Counted from the first letter of the stretch, positions 50,578-60,738 are shown. The stretch is 64,000 nt of DNA from Microbacterium hydrocarbonoxydans (GCF_000956475.1 NZ_JYJB01000007.1:248001-312000), one strand, 5' to 3'. Program-made: numbers and translations. Notes: a model not told the origin generated them from the sequence alone.

Positions 50578-52047
50578 GTGATCCGAAACCCCTCTTCCGC
50601 GATCGCGCGTCTGCGCAGAGTGAGCCGTGTCGCCGGCGCCGCCACGATCACGGCGTTCCTCGCCGTCGGTGCGATCCTCGGCGTCTCGACGAGCGCGACC
50701 GCCGCCGACGAGAAGTACATCATCGGCACCGACACGACCTTCGCGCCGTTCGAGTTCACGAACTCCGACGGCGAGCTCGTCGGCATCGACATGGACCTGC
50801 TCCGCGCGATCGCGAAGGATCAGGGCTTCGAGGTCGAGATCCGCCAGCTCGGATTCGACGCGGCCGTGCAGGCGCTGCAGTCCAACCAGGTCGACGCCGT
50901 CATGGCAGGCATGTCGATCACCGACGAGCGCAAGAAGACGTTCGACTTCAGCGATCCCTACTTCACCAGCGGCATCCAGCTCGGCGTGCTCGACTCCAGC
51001 GACGTGCAGTCGCTCGACGATCTCGACGGCAAGACCGTCGCGGTCAAGACCGGCACGCAGGGGCAGACCTTCGCCGAGGAGAACCAGGAGAAGTACGGCT
51101 TCAAGGTCACGCCCTATCAGGACACGACCGACATGGTGGATGCGGTCAAGGCCGGCCAGGCCGTCGGCTACTTCGAGGACTTCCCGGTGCTGGCGTACGG
51201 CATCCAGCAGGGATCGGGCTTCCGCCTCGTGGGCGAGCCCGAGCTCGGCGGCGAGTACGGCTTCGCAGTCAACAAGGGCCAGCACCCCGAGCTGGTCGAG
51301 ATGTTCAACAAGGGCCTCGCGAACCTCAAGGCCTCGGGCGACTACGACAAGATCGTCGACACGTACCTCAGCGGCGAGGCCTCGGATCAGCCGACCGACA
51401 TCATCTCGGTCGCCGTGAAGTACTGGCCTGCGCTCATGAACGGCCTCTGGCTGACGATCCTCGCGACGCTCGTCGCCCTCGTCGCCGCGTTCGTTCTCGG
51501 CATCGTGTTCGGTTTCGGCCGCATCTCGGGCTTCTTCCTGTTCAGATGGCTCGCGACCGCGTACGTGTTCGTGTTCCGCGGCACCCCGATCCTGGTCCAG
51601 GCGTTCTTCGTGTTCTTCGCGATCCCGCAGCTGTTCCCCGGTCTCACGTTCAACCCGTTCGTCGCCGGTGCGATCACGCTGTCGCTCAACACCGGCGCCT
51701 ACATGACCGAGATCATCCGCGGCGGCATCCAGGCCGTCGACCCCGGCCAGAACGAGGCCTCGCGCTCGCTCGGCCTCGGCCATTGGAAGACCATGCAGAA
51801 GGTTGTGCTGCCGCAGGCGTTCCGCATCATGATCCCGTCGTTCGTGAACCAGGGGATCATCACCCTGAAGGACACCTCGCTGATCAGCGTGATCGGCCTG
51901 GCCGAGCTGACGTTCCAGTCGCGGCAGATCATCGCCTCGACCTACCTGTCGGCCCAGGTGCTGACGATCGTCGCCGTCATCTACTTCGTCGTGATCACGC
52001 TGCTGACGCTGCTCGCGAACCGCCTGGAGAGGAAGTTCAACGCATGA
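50578..52047 (+). CDS. Amino-acid ABC transporter, fused binding protein and permease
   Basis: A 489-residue fusion. Residues 1-43 are a signal sequence; ~47-265 the SBP_bac_3 domain ([54 protein letters not shown]); ~275-489 a HisM/GlnP permease ([23 protein letters not shown] loop [25 protein letters not shown]). The substrate is probably glutamine or a similar polar amino acid, judged by family. GTG 50578 with GGAGC upstream. It overlaps the ATPase by 4 bp. Binding domain covalently tethered to its channel. Confidence 0.9.
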   Translation: MIRNPSSAIARLRRVSRVAGAATITAFLAVGAILGVSTSATAADEKYIIGTDTTFAPFEFTNSDGELVGIDMDLLRAIAKDQGFEVEIRQLGFDAAVQALQSNQVDAVMAGMSITDERKKTFDFSDPYFTSGIQLGVLDSSDVQSLDDLDGKTVAVKTGTQGQTFAEENQEKYGFKVTPYQDTTDMVDAVKAGQAVGYFEDFPVLAYGIQQGSGFRLVGEPELGGEYGFAVNKGQHPELVEMFNKGLANLKASGDYDKIVDTYLSGEASDQPTDIISVAVKYWPALMNGLWLTILATLVALVAAFVLGIVFGFGRISGFFLFRWLATAYVFVFRGTPILVQAFFVFFAIPQLFPGLTFNPFVAGAITLSLNTGAYMTEIIRGGIQAVDPGQNEASRSLGLGHWKTMQKVVLPQAFRIMIPSFVNQGIITLKDTSLISVIGLAELTFQSRQIIASTYLSAQVLTIVAVIYFVVITLLTLLANRLERKFNA

Positions 52048-52772
52048 GCAAGATCGTCGTGAAGGATCTGCACAAGGCCTTCGGAGACAACGAGGTGCTC
52101 AAGGGCATCGATCTCGAGGTGGGCGACGGCGAGGTCGTCGCCGTCATCGGCCCGTCGGGCTCGGGCAAGTCCACGCTGCTGCGCTGCCTCAACAAGCTCG
52201 AGGAGCCCACCTCGGGTCATGTGATCGTCGATGGCGTCGACCTCACAGACAAGAGCGTCAAGCTCGACGAGGTTCGCCAGCGCATCGGCATGGTGTTCCA
52301 GCACTTCAACCTGTTCCCGCACATGACCGTGCTGGAGAACATCACCCTGGCTCCGATCGAGCTCGGACGCATGTCGAAGGCCGAGGCGCGCGATCGCGCC
52401 CTGTCACTGCTGGACCGGGTGGGTCTGTCGGAGAAGGCGGATGCCAGGCCGGCATCCCTCTCGGGAGGTCAGAAGCAGCGCGTCGCCATTGCGCGTGCGC
52501 TCGCGATGGACCCCGAGATCATGCTGTTCGACGAGGCCACGAGCGCTCTCGACCCCGAGATGGTCGGCGAGGTGCTGCAGGTCATCCGCGACCTCGCCGA
52601 GGGCGGGATGACCATGGTGCTCGTGACGCACGAGATGGGCTTCGCCCGCGAGGTCTCGGGCCGCACCGTGTTCATGGACGGCGGTGTGGTCGTCGAGGAG
52701 GCGCCGCCGGCCGAGCTGTTCGGCGCGCCGAAGAACGAGCGCCTGAAGGACTTCCTCTCCAAGGTGCTCTGA
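52044..52772 (+). CDS. Polar amino-acid ABC transporter ATPase (GlnQ-like)
   Basis: A 242-residue ATPase that drives the preceding fused importer. Walker [11 protein letters not shown]-loop [13 protein letters not shown], signature LSGGQKQR, Walker [13 protein letters not shown] and H-loop VTHEM are all in place. Start ATG 52044 overlaps the previous stop. A 43-bp perfect palindrome follows 19 bp after its stop. Confidence 0.93.
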   Translation: MSKIVVKDLHKAFGDNEVLKGIDLEVGDGEVVAVIGPSGSGKSTLLRCLNKLEEPTSGHVIVDGVDLTDKSVKLDEVRQRIGMVFQHFNLFPHMTVLENITLAPIELGRMSKAEARDRALSLLDRVGLSEKADARPASLSGGQKQRVAIARALAMDPEIMLFDEATSALDPEMVGEVLQVIRDLAEGGMTMVLVTHEMGFAREVSGRTVFMDGGVVVEEAPPAELFGAPKNERLKDFLSKVL

Positions 52773-52791
52773 GCTCGGCATCCGCTGTTGC

Positions 52792-52834
52792 CGCCTGCTT
52801 CTCGTGCACTCGCCGAGTGCACGAGAAGCAGGCG
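52792..52834. repeat. 43-bp perfect palindrome
   Basis: Two 21-bp arms (52792-52812 and 52814-52834) around a single C, with the centre CACTCGCCGAGTG. It sits between convergent ABC ATPase and purD genes and could end both transcripts. The core CGAGTGCAC is shared with 24898-24948. The next ~45 bp repeat parts of it in degraded form. Confidence 0.85.
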
Positions 52835-52893
52835 TTGCGAAGCCGTGCAGTCGGCGAGTTCCCGTGCCGTCGACGGCGCCCGCGCCGGCAGGC

Positions 52894-54171
52894 CTAGTCG
52901 GCGACGCGGGCTGCGATGTCTGTGCGGTAGTGCGAGCCGTCGAGGCTGATCTTGGCGATCGCCTCGTACGCGCGGTCGCGCGCGGTGCGGAAGTCTGATG
53001 CCACGGCCACCACGTTGAGCACGCGGCCACCTGTCGCGATGAGCGAGCCGCCCGGTGCATCGGGGGAAGCCGTCGCGGCATGAACGAGGCGCACGCCGTC
53101 GACGGCTGCGGCATCCGCGAGACCCTCGATCGGGCGACCCGTCTGCGGCGCCTCGGGATACCCCTCGCTCGCGAGCACGACCGTGATGGCGACCTCGTCG
53201 CTGAAGACCGGCTCGGGCTGGTCCTCGAGGGTGCCGGATGCCGCGGCGAACAGCAGCTCCGACAGCGGGGTCACGAGGCGCGGCAGCACGATCTGCGTCT
53301 CGGGATCGCCGAAGCGCGCGTTGAACTCGATCACGCGCACGCCGGCGTGGGTGAGGATGAGGCCCGCGTAGAGGAGGCCGATGAAGGGGGTGCCCTCGGC
53401 ATCCAGCTGGCGGATGACGGGGAGCGCGACGTCGCGGGTGACCTCGTCGACGAACGCCTTCTCGCTGCCGAACTGCTCGTCGAGCCACGGCAGCGGCGAG
53501 TACGCGCCCATGCCGCCGGTGTTCGGACCCTCGTCGTCGTTCAGAGCGCGCTTGAAGTCCTGCGCGGGGCTCAGCGCGCGCACGGTGTCGCCGTCGCTGA
53601 GGAAGAACAGCGAGACCTCGGGGCCTGAGAGGAACTCCTCGATCAGCACGGGACCGGCGGGCAGGTAGTGCTCGGCGTGGGCGAGCGCCTCGGCGCGGTC
53701 TGACGTCACGATGACGCCCTTGCCCGCCGCGAGACCGTCGGCCTTGACCACGTAGGGGGCGCCGAGCTCGTCGAAGGCCTTCTCCACCTCGGCCACGCCG
53801 GCGGCGCGGACCGCGCGTCCGGTCGGCACGCCAGCGGCATCCATGATCCGCTTCGCGAACGACTTCGACCCCTCGAGCTGCGCCGCGGCCTTGCCGGGGC
53901 CGAACACGGGGATGCCGTGCGCGCGGAGCACATCGGCGACGCCCGCGACCAGGGGCGCCTCGGGGCCGACCACGACGAGGTCGATCGCGTGCTCGTTGGC
54001 GAATGCGGTCACCGCGGCACCGTCGAGCGGATCGACGGAGACGGGGGTCGCGTCCTGCGCGATGCCGGCGTTGCCGGGTGCGACGAAGATGTCGTGCTCC
54101 GACTGCTCGGCGCGCAGGGCGAGGATGATCGCGTGCTCACGGGCACCGGAACCGAGGACGAGGATCTTCAC
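52894..54171 (-). CDS. purD: Phosphoribosylamine-glycine ligase PurD
   Basis: A 425-residue ATP-grasp enzyme (purine step 2, GAR synthetase). Seen: ILVLGSGAREHAI, VVVGPEAPLVAGVAD, the DGLAAGKGV loop and IEFNARFGDPETQ. The length is standard. GTG 54171 has TAGTCT 6 nt upstream, indicating leaderless start. It is a single gene, with an 88-bp palindrome just upstream of its promoter. Confidence 0.95.
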   Translation of the reverse strand: MKILVLGSGAREHAIILALRAEQSEHDIFVAPGNAGIAQDATPVSVDPLDGAAVTAFANEHAIDLVVVGPEAPLVAGVADVLRAHGIPVFGPGKAAAQLEGSKSFAKRIMDAAGVPTGRAVRAAGVAEVEKAFDELGAPYVVKADGLAAGKGVIVTSDRAEALAHAEHYLPAGPVLIEEFLSGPEVSLFFLSDGDTVRALSPAQDFKRALNDDEGPNTGGMGAYSPLPWLDEQFGSEKAFVDEVTRDVALPVIRQLDAEGTPFIGLLYAGLILTHAGVRVIEFNARFGDPETQIVLPRLVTPLSELLFAAASGTLEDQPEPVFSDEVAITVVLASEGYPEAPQTGRPIEGLADAAAVDGVRLVHAATASPDAPGGSLIATGGRVLNVVAVASDFRTARDRAYEAIAKISLDGSHYRTDIAARVAD

Positions 54172-54206
54172 CTGTCCAGACTACCGAGGTCGGCCGGCGT
54201 GGTGTC

Positions 54207-54294
54207 GGTTCATAACTCCCCACGAATGGGCGCGCGGGAGGCGGAATCGGCGGTTTTCGGGCGTCGCAACCCAGGTTTCGAGGAGTTGTGAACG
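54207..54294. repeat. 88-bp palindromic element, copy A4, plus a half copy
   Basis: GTTCATAACTCC (54208-54219) against GGAGTTGTGAAC (54282-54293), with the whole element 88 bp. A degraded left end (CGCTCACAACCCAGGA) follows at 54302-54317, without a clear right end. Confidence 0.75.
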
Positions 54295-54399
54295 CTCAGG
54301 CGCTCACAACCCAGGACGAACGAGACGGAAGGTGCCGGATTCGGCCTCCAACCGCGCCGACGAGGGCGCGAGCCGCCTGAATCGCTGACTACTGGGGGC

Positions 54400-55080
54400 T
54401 CAGAGCTCGATCGGCCGCTCCACCGAGCGGTCCCACGGCCGCGTCCATCCGGCGGCGTCGAACAGCCCGTCGAGCACCATCGCGGTGAAGCCCCACACGA
54501 TCGTGCCGTCGACGTCGAACGCCGGTCCCTTCCAGGTGCGGCCCATGCGGGTGATGGTCGAGGTGAAGCGGATGCTCGGATCGAGCAGCTGCGCGACGGG
54601 AACGCGGAACACCTCGACGGTCTCGGCATGATCGACCGCGACCACGCGCGACGGCGACCGCCACCAGCCGAGCACGGGCGTCACCCTGTGATTGCTGGCG
54701 GCCAGCGGCAGCTCCGACAGGGTCGCGAGAACCTCCACGCCGGCCGGGTCGAGCCCGGTCTCCTCCTGCGCCTCGCGCAGCGCCGTGGCGACGGCATCCG
54801 CGTCCTGCTCCTCCCTGCGCCCGCCCGGGAACGACACCTGGCCGGGGTGCGAGGAGAGGGTGGCCGCGCGGCGCTGCAGCAGGACGTCGAGATCGCCCGC
54901 GACCGTGAGCTCGTCGGTGCGGGCGGGGATGCTGTCGAGCTTCCCGAACAGCACGAGCACCGACGCCTCGTGCGCGCTGCCGACCACCGGCGGGAAGGGC
55001 GCGGCCCAGCCGGAGCTCCGCCGCGCAGCCGCGATGAGCTCGGCGCGCGCTCCGCGCAGGGTCTCGGCATCGGCAGTCAT
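54400..55080 (-). CDS. NUDIX hydrolase, CoA-pyrophosphatase type
   Basis: A 226-residue NUDIX enzyme. The NUDIX box is [25 protein letters not shown] with catalytic Glu in REAQEE, preceded by VSFPGG, the context of NudL/YeaB-like CoA pyrophosphatases (PS01293-type region). The C-terminus [13 protein letters not shown] also fits. Substrate is by family only. ATG 55080 has TAGGCT 7 nt upstream. Confidence 0.85.
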   Translation of the reverse strand: MTADAETLRGARAELIAAARRSSGWAAPFPPVVGSAHEASVLVLFGKLDSIPARTDELTVAGDLDVLLQRRAATLSSHPGQVSFPGGRREEQDADAVATALREAQEETGLDPAGVEVLATLSELPLAASNHRVTPVLGWWRSPSRVVAVDHAETVEVFRVPVAQLLDPSIRFTSTITRMGRTWKGPAFDVDGTIVWGFTAMVLDGLFDAAGWTRPWDRSVERPIEL

Positions 55081-55135
55081 CGTTCCGAGCCTATGCCCGC
55101 TGCGGCCGGATCGGGCGAGTGCGTACGCTGGGTTC

Positions 55136-55507
55136 ATGCCTCCGAAGAAGATCGACATCGTCGACGGTCGCACGGCCCTGGCGGCGGTGCGCGCTGCGGA
55201 TGCCTCCGGCGAGAAGCCCCAGCGCACCGACCTCGCGACTGCGGTGCGCTACCTGCTGCAGCTGCTCGACGAGAAGGCGCCGGGCAACAGCGTCGAGGTG
55301 CGGGTGCCGCCGTTCGGGGCTGTGCAGGTCATCCAGGGTCCTCGGCACACCCGCGGAACGCCACCGAACGTGGTCGAGATGGACGCGACGACCTGGATCG
55401 CGGTCGCGACGGGCACGGAGGAATGGGCGGATGCCGCGGCATCCGGTCGTGTCCATGCATCAGGAACCCGCGCCGATCTCACCGGGGTCCTGCCGCTGCG
55501 CCCCTGA
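55136..55507 (+). CDS. SCP2-like sterol carrier family protein
   Basis: A 123-residue small protein. It resembles the actinobacterial sterol-carrier-family proteins that lie beside purF and purM. Seen: [35 protein letters not shown] and [16 protein letters not shown]. Function unknown; the constant link to purine genes suggests a role connected to them. ATG 55136 is 6 nt after TACGCT, thus leaderless. Confidence 0.75.
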   Translation: MPPKKIDIVDGRTALAAVRAADASGEKPQRTDLATAVRYLLQLLDEKAPGNSVEVRVPPFGAVQVIQGPRHTRGTPPNVVEMDATTWIAVATGTEEWADAAASGRVHASGTRADLTGVLPLRP

Positions 55508-55547
55508 CGGCGGCGCGGCCCGCGGGCAACGGTGGGACAATGGATGC

Positions 55548-55862
55548 ATGGCTCCCGCAGACTCCGCTCAGACCGTCGAAGCGACCGTGCGCAAGGTTCC
55601 GCGCTACGGGGTCTTCATGGGCATCGGAGTCGTGGTCGGCGTGATCGTCGCCGGCATCCTGACGCTCGTCGGCAGCTACGAGCCCTCGGAGGTCCTCGAC
55701 GTCGTCTATCCGGCGGGGCAGGTGTTCGGATTCCTCCTGCTGTGGACCGCGCCGATCGGTCTCGCCCTTGGCGGCGTCGCCGGGCTCATCGCCGAGCGCC
55801 TCGCGCGACGCAAGGATCGCGTCGTCCGCGTGCAGCGCGAGCGGATCATCGAGAGCGACTGA
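55548..55862 (+). CDS. Small two-helix membrane protein
   Basis: A 104-residue protein with two membrane helices (FMGIGVVVGVIVAGILTLVGSY, VFGFLLLWTAPIGLALGGVAGLI) and a basic cytoplasmic tail. Family not recognised, although a similar small protein is often near purM in this order. ATG 55548 is 6 nt after GACAAT. Its stop lies 1 bp from the convergent gene. Confidence 0.7.
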   Translation: MAPADSAQTVEATVRKVPRYGVFMGIGVVVGVIVAGILTLVGSYEPSEVLDVVYPAGQVFGFLLLWTAPIGLALGGVAGLIAERLARRKDRVVRVQRERIIESD

Positions 55863-55863
55863 G

Positions 55864-56469
55864 TCAGGCCAGCTCTCCGATGACGGGGCGGATGGCCCCG
55901 TCGAACGCGACGATGTCGCGGCGCAGCCCGTCGGTCACAGCGACCGTGAGAGCGCCGACCCACCAGATGCCGCGCTGTGAGAACGGCAGCACCTGCACAT
56001 TCAGCTCGAAGGAGTGCGCGCGGCGGCCGACCTCGCGCTCGAACTCGGCGATCGCGCTGGCGTAGGCGCGATAGGAGTCGCCGCCCGTGTGGCTCTTGAC
56101 CGACGACACGTAGCGATCATGGGCTGCTCGCGCGTACTGCAGCGCGGATGCCGCGTGCGGCGCGATCGCGGCGGCCAGCTCTTCCGCTCCTGTCGCGGGC
56201 AGCGCGACGAGCGTGTCGAACCCGTCGACGAGCTCGAGCGGAACGCCGGACGGATGCGCGCGAGGCTCGACCGTCATGTCCCAGTAGTCGAGCCACTGCG
56301 CTTCGATCTCCGGGGTCGCCTCGACGGCGTCGGGCGCGCGGACGGGCAGATCGCGCAGGCTCGGCAGGTCGGCGGGCGCACGGATGCCGAGCGCCTGCCG
56401 CAGCGCGAGCGCGACGAGCACCGGAACGCCCGCGTCTTCGCGGATCAGCCACTGCGGCTTCTCGGACAT
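55864..56469 (-). CDS. Hypothetical protein
   Basis: A 201-residue soluble protein, without signal peptide or membrane segment. Mostly alpha-helical with aromatic patches (QWLDYWDMTVEPRAHP, SQRGIWWVGALTVAVTDGL). No family recognised. The ATG at 56469 has TACGAT 6 nt upstream. It is divergent from purM and convergent with the small membrane protein. Confidence 0.65.
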   Translation of the reverse strand: MSEKPQWLIREDAGVPVLVALALRQALGIRAPADLPSLRDLPVRAPDAVEATPEIEAQWLDYWDMTVEPRAHPSGVPLELVDGFDTLVALPATGAEELAAAIAPHAASALQYARAAHDRYVSSVKSHTGGDSYRAYASAIAEFEREVGRRAHSFELNVQVLPFSQRGIWWVGALTVAVTDGLRRDIVAFDGAIRPVIGELA

Positions 56470-56610
56470 GAGCCCATCGTATTTGGCCGGGCATCCTCGC
56501 GCTCATCATCTCCGCGCTCGCCGACGCGTTCTGCTCACGCACCGCCGGCCCGGCATCCGCTCTCCGTCTTCTCGGAGATCGGGCAGGCGGCGGGACGGTA
56601 GGATCGTGGG

Positions 56611-57720
56611 GTGGCTGCCTCCCCCACCAATCCCTATTCCGAAGCCGGCGTCGACACCGCTGCAGGTGATCTCGCCGTCGAGCTGATGAAGTCCTCCGTG
56701 CGCGCGACGCACGGCCCAGAAGTGCTCGGCGGTGTCGGCGGATTCGCCGGCCTCTTCGACGCCAGCGCGCTGCTCGGCTATCGCCGTCCGCTGCTCGCCA
56801 GCAGCACCGACGGCGTCGGCACGAAGGTCGCGATCGCGCAGGCGATCGACAAGCACGACACGATCGGGCAGGACCTGGTCGGAATGGTCGTCGACGACAT
56901 CGTCGTGGTGGGCGCCAAGCCCCTGTTCATGACCGACTACATCGCGTGCGGCAAGGTGTTCCCCCAGCGCATCGCCGACATCGTGCGCGGCATCGCCGGG
57001 GCGTGCTCGGCCACCGGCACCGCGCTCGTCGGCGGCGAGACCGCAGAGCACCCCGGCCTGCTCGGCCCGCGCGACTACGACGTGGCGGGTGCCGCGACCG
57101 GTGTCGTCGAAGCCGACGCGATCCTCGGCGCCGAGCGCGTGCAGGACGGCGACGTCGTGCTCGCCGTGCAGTCGAGCGGTCTGCACTCCAACGGCTACTC
57201 CCTCGTGCGCCACATCATCACGAACGCCGGCATCACCTACGCCGATCAGGCCGCCGACTTCGGTACCACCTGGGGCGAGGCGCTGCTCGAGCCGACCCGC
57301 CTCTACACGCTTCCGCTGCTGCGTCTCATCGACGCGCTCGGCGGGGGAGTGCATGCACTCAGCCACGTCACGGGCGGCGGCATCGCTGCGAACCTCGCCC
57401 GCGTGCTTCCGCAGGGCAGCTGGGCCGAGGTCGACCGCAGCACGTGGTCGCCGAGCCCCGTCTTCCGCGTGCTCAGCGACATCGCCGGCTCCGCGCTGGA
57501 ATCGGCGGAGGGAACGTGGAACCTCGGCATCGGATTCCTCGCGGTGATCGCCGCAGACAAGAAGGATGCCGCGATCGCCGCGCTCGCCGCGGAGGGCATG
57601 CCCGCCTGGCAGGTCGCGACGGTCGGCGTCGGCGCGCGCCCGGCCGGAGAGTTCGAACAGGGCGCCAAGGGCGTCGACGGCGGAGCGGTGCGCCTCGTCG
57701 GCGCATACGCCTCCCACTGA
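56611..57720 (+). CDS. purM: AIR synthetase PurM
   Basis: A 369-residue enzyme making AIR from FGAM (purine step 5). Seen: YSEAGVDTAAGDLAVELMK, the glycine-rich GGVGGFAGLFD, STDGVGTK, VDDIVVVGAKPLFMTDYIACGK, GGETAEHPG and HVTGGGIAANLAR. GTG 56611 is 6 nt after TAGGAT, so leaderless. purF follows by 24 bp. Confidence 0.95.
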   Translation: MAASPTNPYSEAGVDTAAGDLAVELMKSSVRATHGPEVLGGVGGFAGLFDASALLGYRRPLLASSTDGVGTKVAIAQAIDKHDTIGQDLVGMVVDDIVVVGAKPLFMTDYIACGKVFPQRIADIVRGIAGACSATGTALVGGETAEHPGLLGPRDYDVAGAATGVVEADAILGAERVQDGDVVLAVQSSGLHSNGYSLVRHIITNAGITYADQAADFGTTWGEALLEPTRLYTLPLLRLIDALGGGVHALSHVTGGGIAANLARVLPQGSWAEVDRSTWSPSPVFRVLSDIAGSALESAEGTWNLGIGFLAVIAADKKDAAIAALAAEGMPAWQVATVGVGARPAGEFEQGAKGVDGGAVRLVGAYASH

Positions 57721-57744
57721 AGAAACGGATGAAGTAGACACTCC

Positions 57745-59217
57745 ATGTGCGGCATCGTCGGAATGGTCGGAACGGCCCCGGTCAACCAGGACATCTACGA
57801 CGCTCTCCTCCTGCTGCAGCACCGCGGGCAGGACGCGACGGGCATCGCAACCGCCGAGCCGAACGGCGTCATGCACAACGCGAAGGCGCAGGGCATGGTC
57901 CGAGAGGCCTTCCGCACCCGCGACATGCGCGCCCTGCTCGGCAACGTCGGACTCGGCCACGTGCGCTATGCGACGAAGGGCACCGCGTCGAACGAGGAGG
58001 AGATGCAGCCGTTCTACGTGAACGCGCCGTACGGCATCATCCTCATCCACAACGGCAACCTCACGAACACGCGCGAGCTCACCGCCGACATGGCCAAGCG
58101 CGACCGCCGCCACCTGAACTCCTCGAGCGACACCGAGCTGCTGCTCAACGTGCTCGCCGGCGAGCTGCAGAACACGACCTCGACCGTCGATCTCGACCCC
58201 GAGCGCATCTTCGAGGCCGTCGCCCGCACGCACCAGCGCATCGAGGGCGCCTATGCCGTGATCGCCGTGATCGCCGGATATGGTCTGCTCGCGTTCCGCG
58301 ACCCCTTCGGCATCCGCCCGCTCATCCTCGGCCGGCGTCGCTCCGCGGTCGAAGGGTCGGAGGGCAGGGACGAGTGGGTCGTCGCAAGCGAATCGCTCGT
58401 CCTCGAGAACGGCGACTACGAAGTCGTCCGTGAGGTCGAGCCCGGCGAGGCCGTGTTCATCACGAACGACGGCGAGCTGTTCACCCAGCAGTGCGCCGAG
58501 AACACGACGCTCGCGCCGTGCGCGTTCGAGTACGTCTACCTCGCACGACCCGACTCGGTCATGAACGGCATCTCGGTCTACGAGTCGCGCCTGCGCATGG
58601 GCGACCGGCTCGCCGACACCATCGCCAAGCACGTGCCGATGGACGAGATCGATGTCGTCATGCCGATCCCCGATTCCTCGCGCCCCGCCGCGATGGAGGT
58701 CGCCCGCAAGCTCGGCATCGAATACCGCGAGGGCTTCTACAAGAACCGCTATGTGGGCCGCACCTTCATCATGCCGGGCCAGGCTGTGCGCAAGAAGAGC
58801 GTCCGGCAGAAGCTGAACGCGATGTCGACCGAGTTCAAGGGCAAGAACGTGCTGCTCATCGACGACTCGATCGTGCGCGGCACGACCTCGAAGCAGATCA
58901 TCCAGATGGCGCGGGATGCCGGTGCGAAGTCGGTCACATTCGCCTCGGCGGCGCCCCCGGTGCGGCATCCGCACGTCTACGGCATCAACATGCCGTCGCG
59001 TCATGAGCTCATCGCCCATGGCCGCACGATCCCCGAGATCGCCGCGGAGCTCGGCGTCGACCACCTCGTGTACCAGGAGGTCGACGACCTCAAGGCCGCG
59101 ATCACCGAGGGCTCTGGCGTGACCGACCTCGACATGAGCTGCTTCGACGGCCGCTACGTCACCGGCACTGTGAGCGACGAGTACCTCGCCTGGGTCGAGG
59201 AGTCGCAGTCCTCTTGA
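57745..59217 (+). CDS. purF: Amidophosphoribosyltransferase PurF
   Basis: A 490-residue first enzyme of purine synthesis. Class II glutaminase with Cys2 nucleophile (MCGIVG), then ALLLLQHRGQDATGIA and the PRTase loop VLLIDDSIVRGTTSKQI. The cysteine pattern for a full Fe-S cluster is not evident to me, so the variety is undecided. It reads in line with purM, and its stop overlaps the MFS start (TGATG). Confidence 0.95.
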   Translation: MCGIVGMVGTAPVNQDIYDALLLLQHRGQDATGIATAEPNGVMHNAKAQGMVREAFRTRDMRALLGNVGLGHVRYATKGTASNEEEMQPFYVNAPYGIILIHNGNLTNTRELTADMAKRDRRHLNSSSDTELLLNVLAGELQNTTSTVDLDPERIFEAVARTHQRIEGAYAVIAVIAGYGLLAFRDPFGIRPLILGRRRSAVEGSEGRDEWVVASESLVLENGDYEVVREVEPGEAVFITNDGELFTQQCAENTTLAPCAFEYVYLARPDSVMNGISVYESRLRMGDRLADTIAKHVPMDEIDVVMPIPDSSRPAAMEVARKLGIEYREGFYKNRYVGRTFIMPGQAVRKKSVRQKLNAMSTEFKGKNVLLIDDSIVRGTTSKQIIQMARDAGAKSVTFASAAPPVRHPHVYGINMPSRHELIAHGRTIPEIAAELGVDHLVYQEVDDLKAAITEGSGVTDLDMSCFDGRYVTGTVSDEYLAWVEESQSS

Positions 59218-60539
59218 TGTCTGGGTCCCTGAGCTCGTCGAAGGGCCGACCGCTGTGGCAGGGCCGGGCGCTCGCGCTGCTCGGCATCATCCTCGTCGCG
59301 TTCTCGCTGCGCTCAGCGGTCGCGTCGCTCTCGCCGGTGATCGACCACATCTCCGAAGACTTCCCGATCTCCTCGGTCGTCGCCGGGCTCATCGGCGCGG
59401 CGCCGCCTGTCTGCTTCGCCGTGTTCGGGCTGCTCACGCCGCTGTTCGAACGGCGGTTCGGCCTCGAGCGCGTCGCCGTCGCGGCGATCAGCCTCATCGC
59501 CGCGGGTCTCGTGCTGCGCAGCCTGTCTGTGGACTCGTGGTCGCTGCTGGCGGCGACCACAGTGGTGTTCGCCGGTGTCGGCTCGGGCAACATCCTGATG
59601 CCGCCGCTCGTCAAGAAGTACTTCCCCGATCGCCTCGGTCTGATGATGACCGTGTACTCGACGACCATGGCGGTGTCGACATTCGTGCCGCCCCTCGTGG
59701 CCGTGCCGATCGCTGATTCCGCCGGGTGGCGTGTCTCGCTCGGGCTGTGGGGAGCCTTCGCCTTCTTCGCGCTGATCCCGTGGGTGACGATGCTGCTGGC
59801 CGGACGCACGGATGCCGTCGCAGCGCCGGGGGCGCTGGTCAAGCCGTCGTTCGACGAGAAGGCCGGCGACGACCGCGACGCCGGCGAGGTCGCGACCGGT
59901 CCGATCGTCACGAGTCCGGCGAACCCCAAGGTGTTCGGGCGGCTGTGGCGGCTGCCGATGGCCTGGTCGATCGCTCTGGTGTTCGGAGCCTCCTCGACGC
60001 TCGCCTACGTCTCCTTCGCCTGGCTTCCCGCGATCCTGATCGACGTGGGGGGAGTGTCTGCCTCCGATGCGGGACTGCTGCTCTCGCTGTTCGGTCTCAT
60101 GGGCATGCCCTGCTCGCTCCTCGTGCCCGTCTTGATCGTGCGCTTCCAGGCGACCAGGCCCGTCTTCTTCTTCGGGATCGCCTGCGGCCTGGTCGGTCTC
60201 GCCGGGCTGCTGTTCGTGCCGACCGTGGGCCTTCCCCTCTGGGTCGCGGTGTTCGGTCTGGCGCCGATGCTGTTCCCGCTGAGCCTGGTGCTGCTCAGCA
60301 TCCGCTCCCGCACGCCCGAGAGCGCCGTCGCGCTCAGCGGGTTCGCCCAGAGCATCGGCTACGCACTGGCTGCCGTGTTCCCGCTGCTCATCGGCGTGCT
60401 GCACGAGGCGACCGGCAGCTGGCAGGTTCCCCTGCTTCTGCTCGTCGGCGTCCTGATCGCGGTGATCCCCGCCGGATGGATCGCCGGACGGCGTCGCACG
60501 ATCGAAGAGGACTGGGAGCGCCGATACGGGCGCTGGTGA
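59217..60539 (+). CDS. CynX/NimT-type MFS transporter
   Basis: A 440-residue MFS protein with 12 helices; LGIILVAFSLRSAVASLSPVIDHI at the start is typical of the CynX/NimT (cyanate/nitroimidazole) group. The substrate is unknown. It begins with ATG 59217 in the purF stop. The first 9 codons run through half of a REP repeat (GGGTCCCTGAGCTCGTCGAA, 59222-59241), so the true start may be further down, or translation is coupled to purF. Confidence 0.82.
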   Translation: MSGSLSSSKGRPLWQGRALALLGIILVAFSLRSAVASLSPVIDHISEDFPISSVVAGLIGAAPPVCFAVFGLLTPLFERRFGLERVAVAAISLIAAGLVLRSLSVDSWSLLAATTVVFAGVGSGNILMPPLVKKYFPDRLGLMMTVYSTTMAVSTFVPPLVAVPIADSAGWRVSLGLWGAFAFFALIPWVTMLLAGRTDAVAAPGALVKPSFDEKAGDDRDAGEVATGPIVTSPANPKVFGRLWRLPMAWSIALVFGASSTLAYVSFAWLPAILIDVGGVSASDAGLLLSLFGLMGMPCSLLVPVLIVRFQATRPVFFFGIACGLVGLAGLLFVPTVGLPLWVAVFGLAPMLFPLSLVLLSIRSRTPESAVALSGFAQSIGYALAAVFPLLIGVLHEATGSWQVPLLLLVGVLIAVIPAGWIAGRRRTIEEDWERRYGRW

Positions 60540-60603
60540 CGCACACCCGCATCCGTCCCGCCATCCGCCTGCTAGGGCATCCGTCCCGCCCCTTCCGGCC
60601 TCA

Positions 60604-60681
60604 GCCGAGGTAGGAGATTCGGCGGAGGAAGGACGCTTCTGCGGGGAATCCTCCTACGCTCGCGTTATCGCCTACCTCGGC
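60604..60681. repeat. Palindromic element after the MFS gene
   Basis: GCCGAGGTAGG (60604-60614) and its perfect inverse (60671-60681) frame a 56-bp core, so the length class resembles the 88-bp family but the ends differ. It lies between the convergent MFS and DUF3073 genes. The 241-bp gap also holds the terminator and no gene. Confidence 0.7.
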
Positions 60682-60738
60682 GGACGGTCCGGCGGGAGGG
60701 CGGGTACGACACCCCGGCGCCTTCCGGGTACGACGAAA

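Noticed and set aside
56506..59064. 852-codon open frame antisense to purM and purF
   Set aside because: Shadow of two well-supported enzymes; low-complexity translation rich in Arg, Asp, His and Val.
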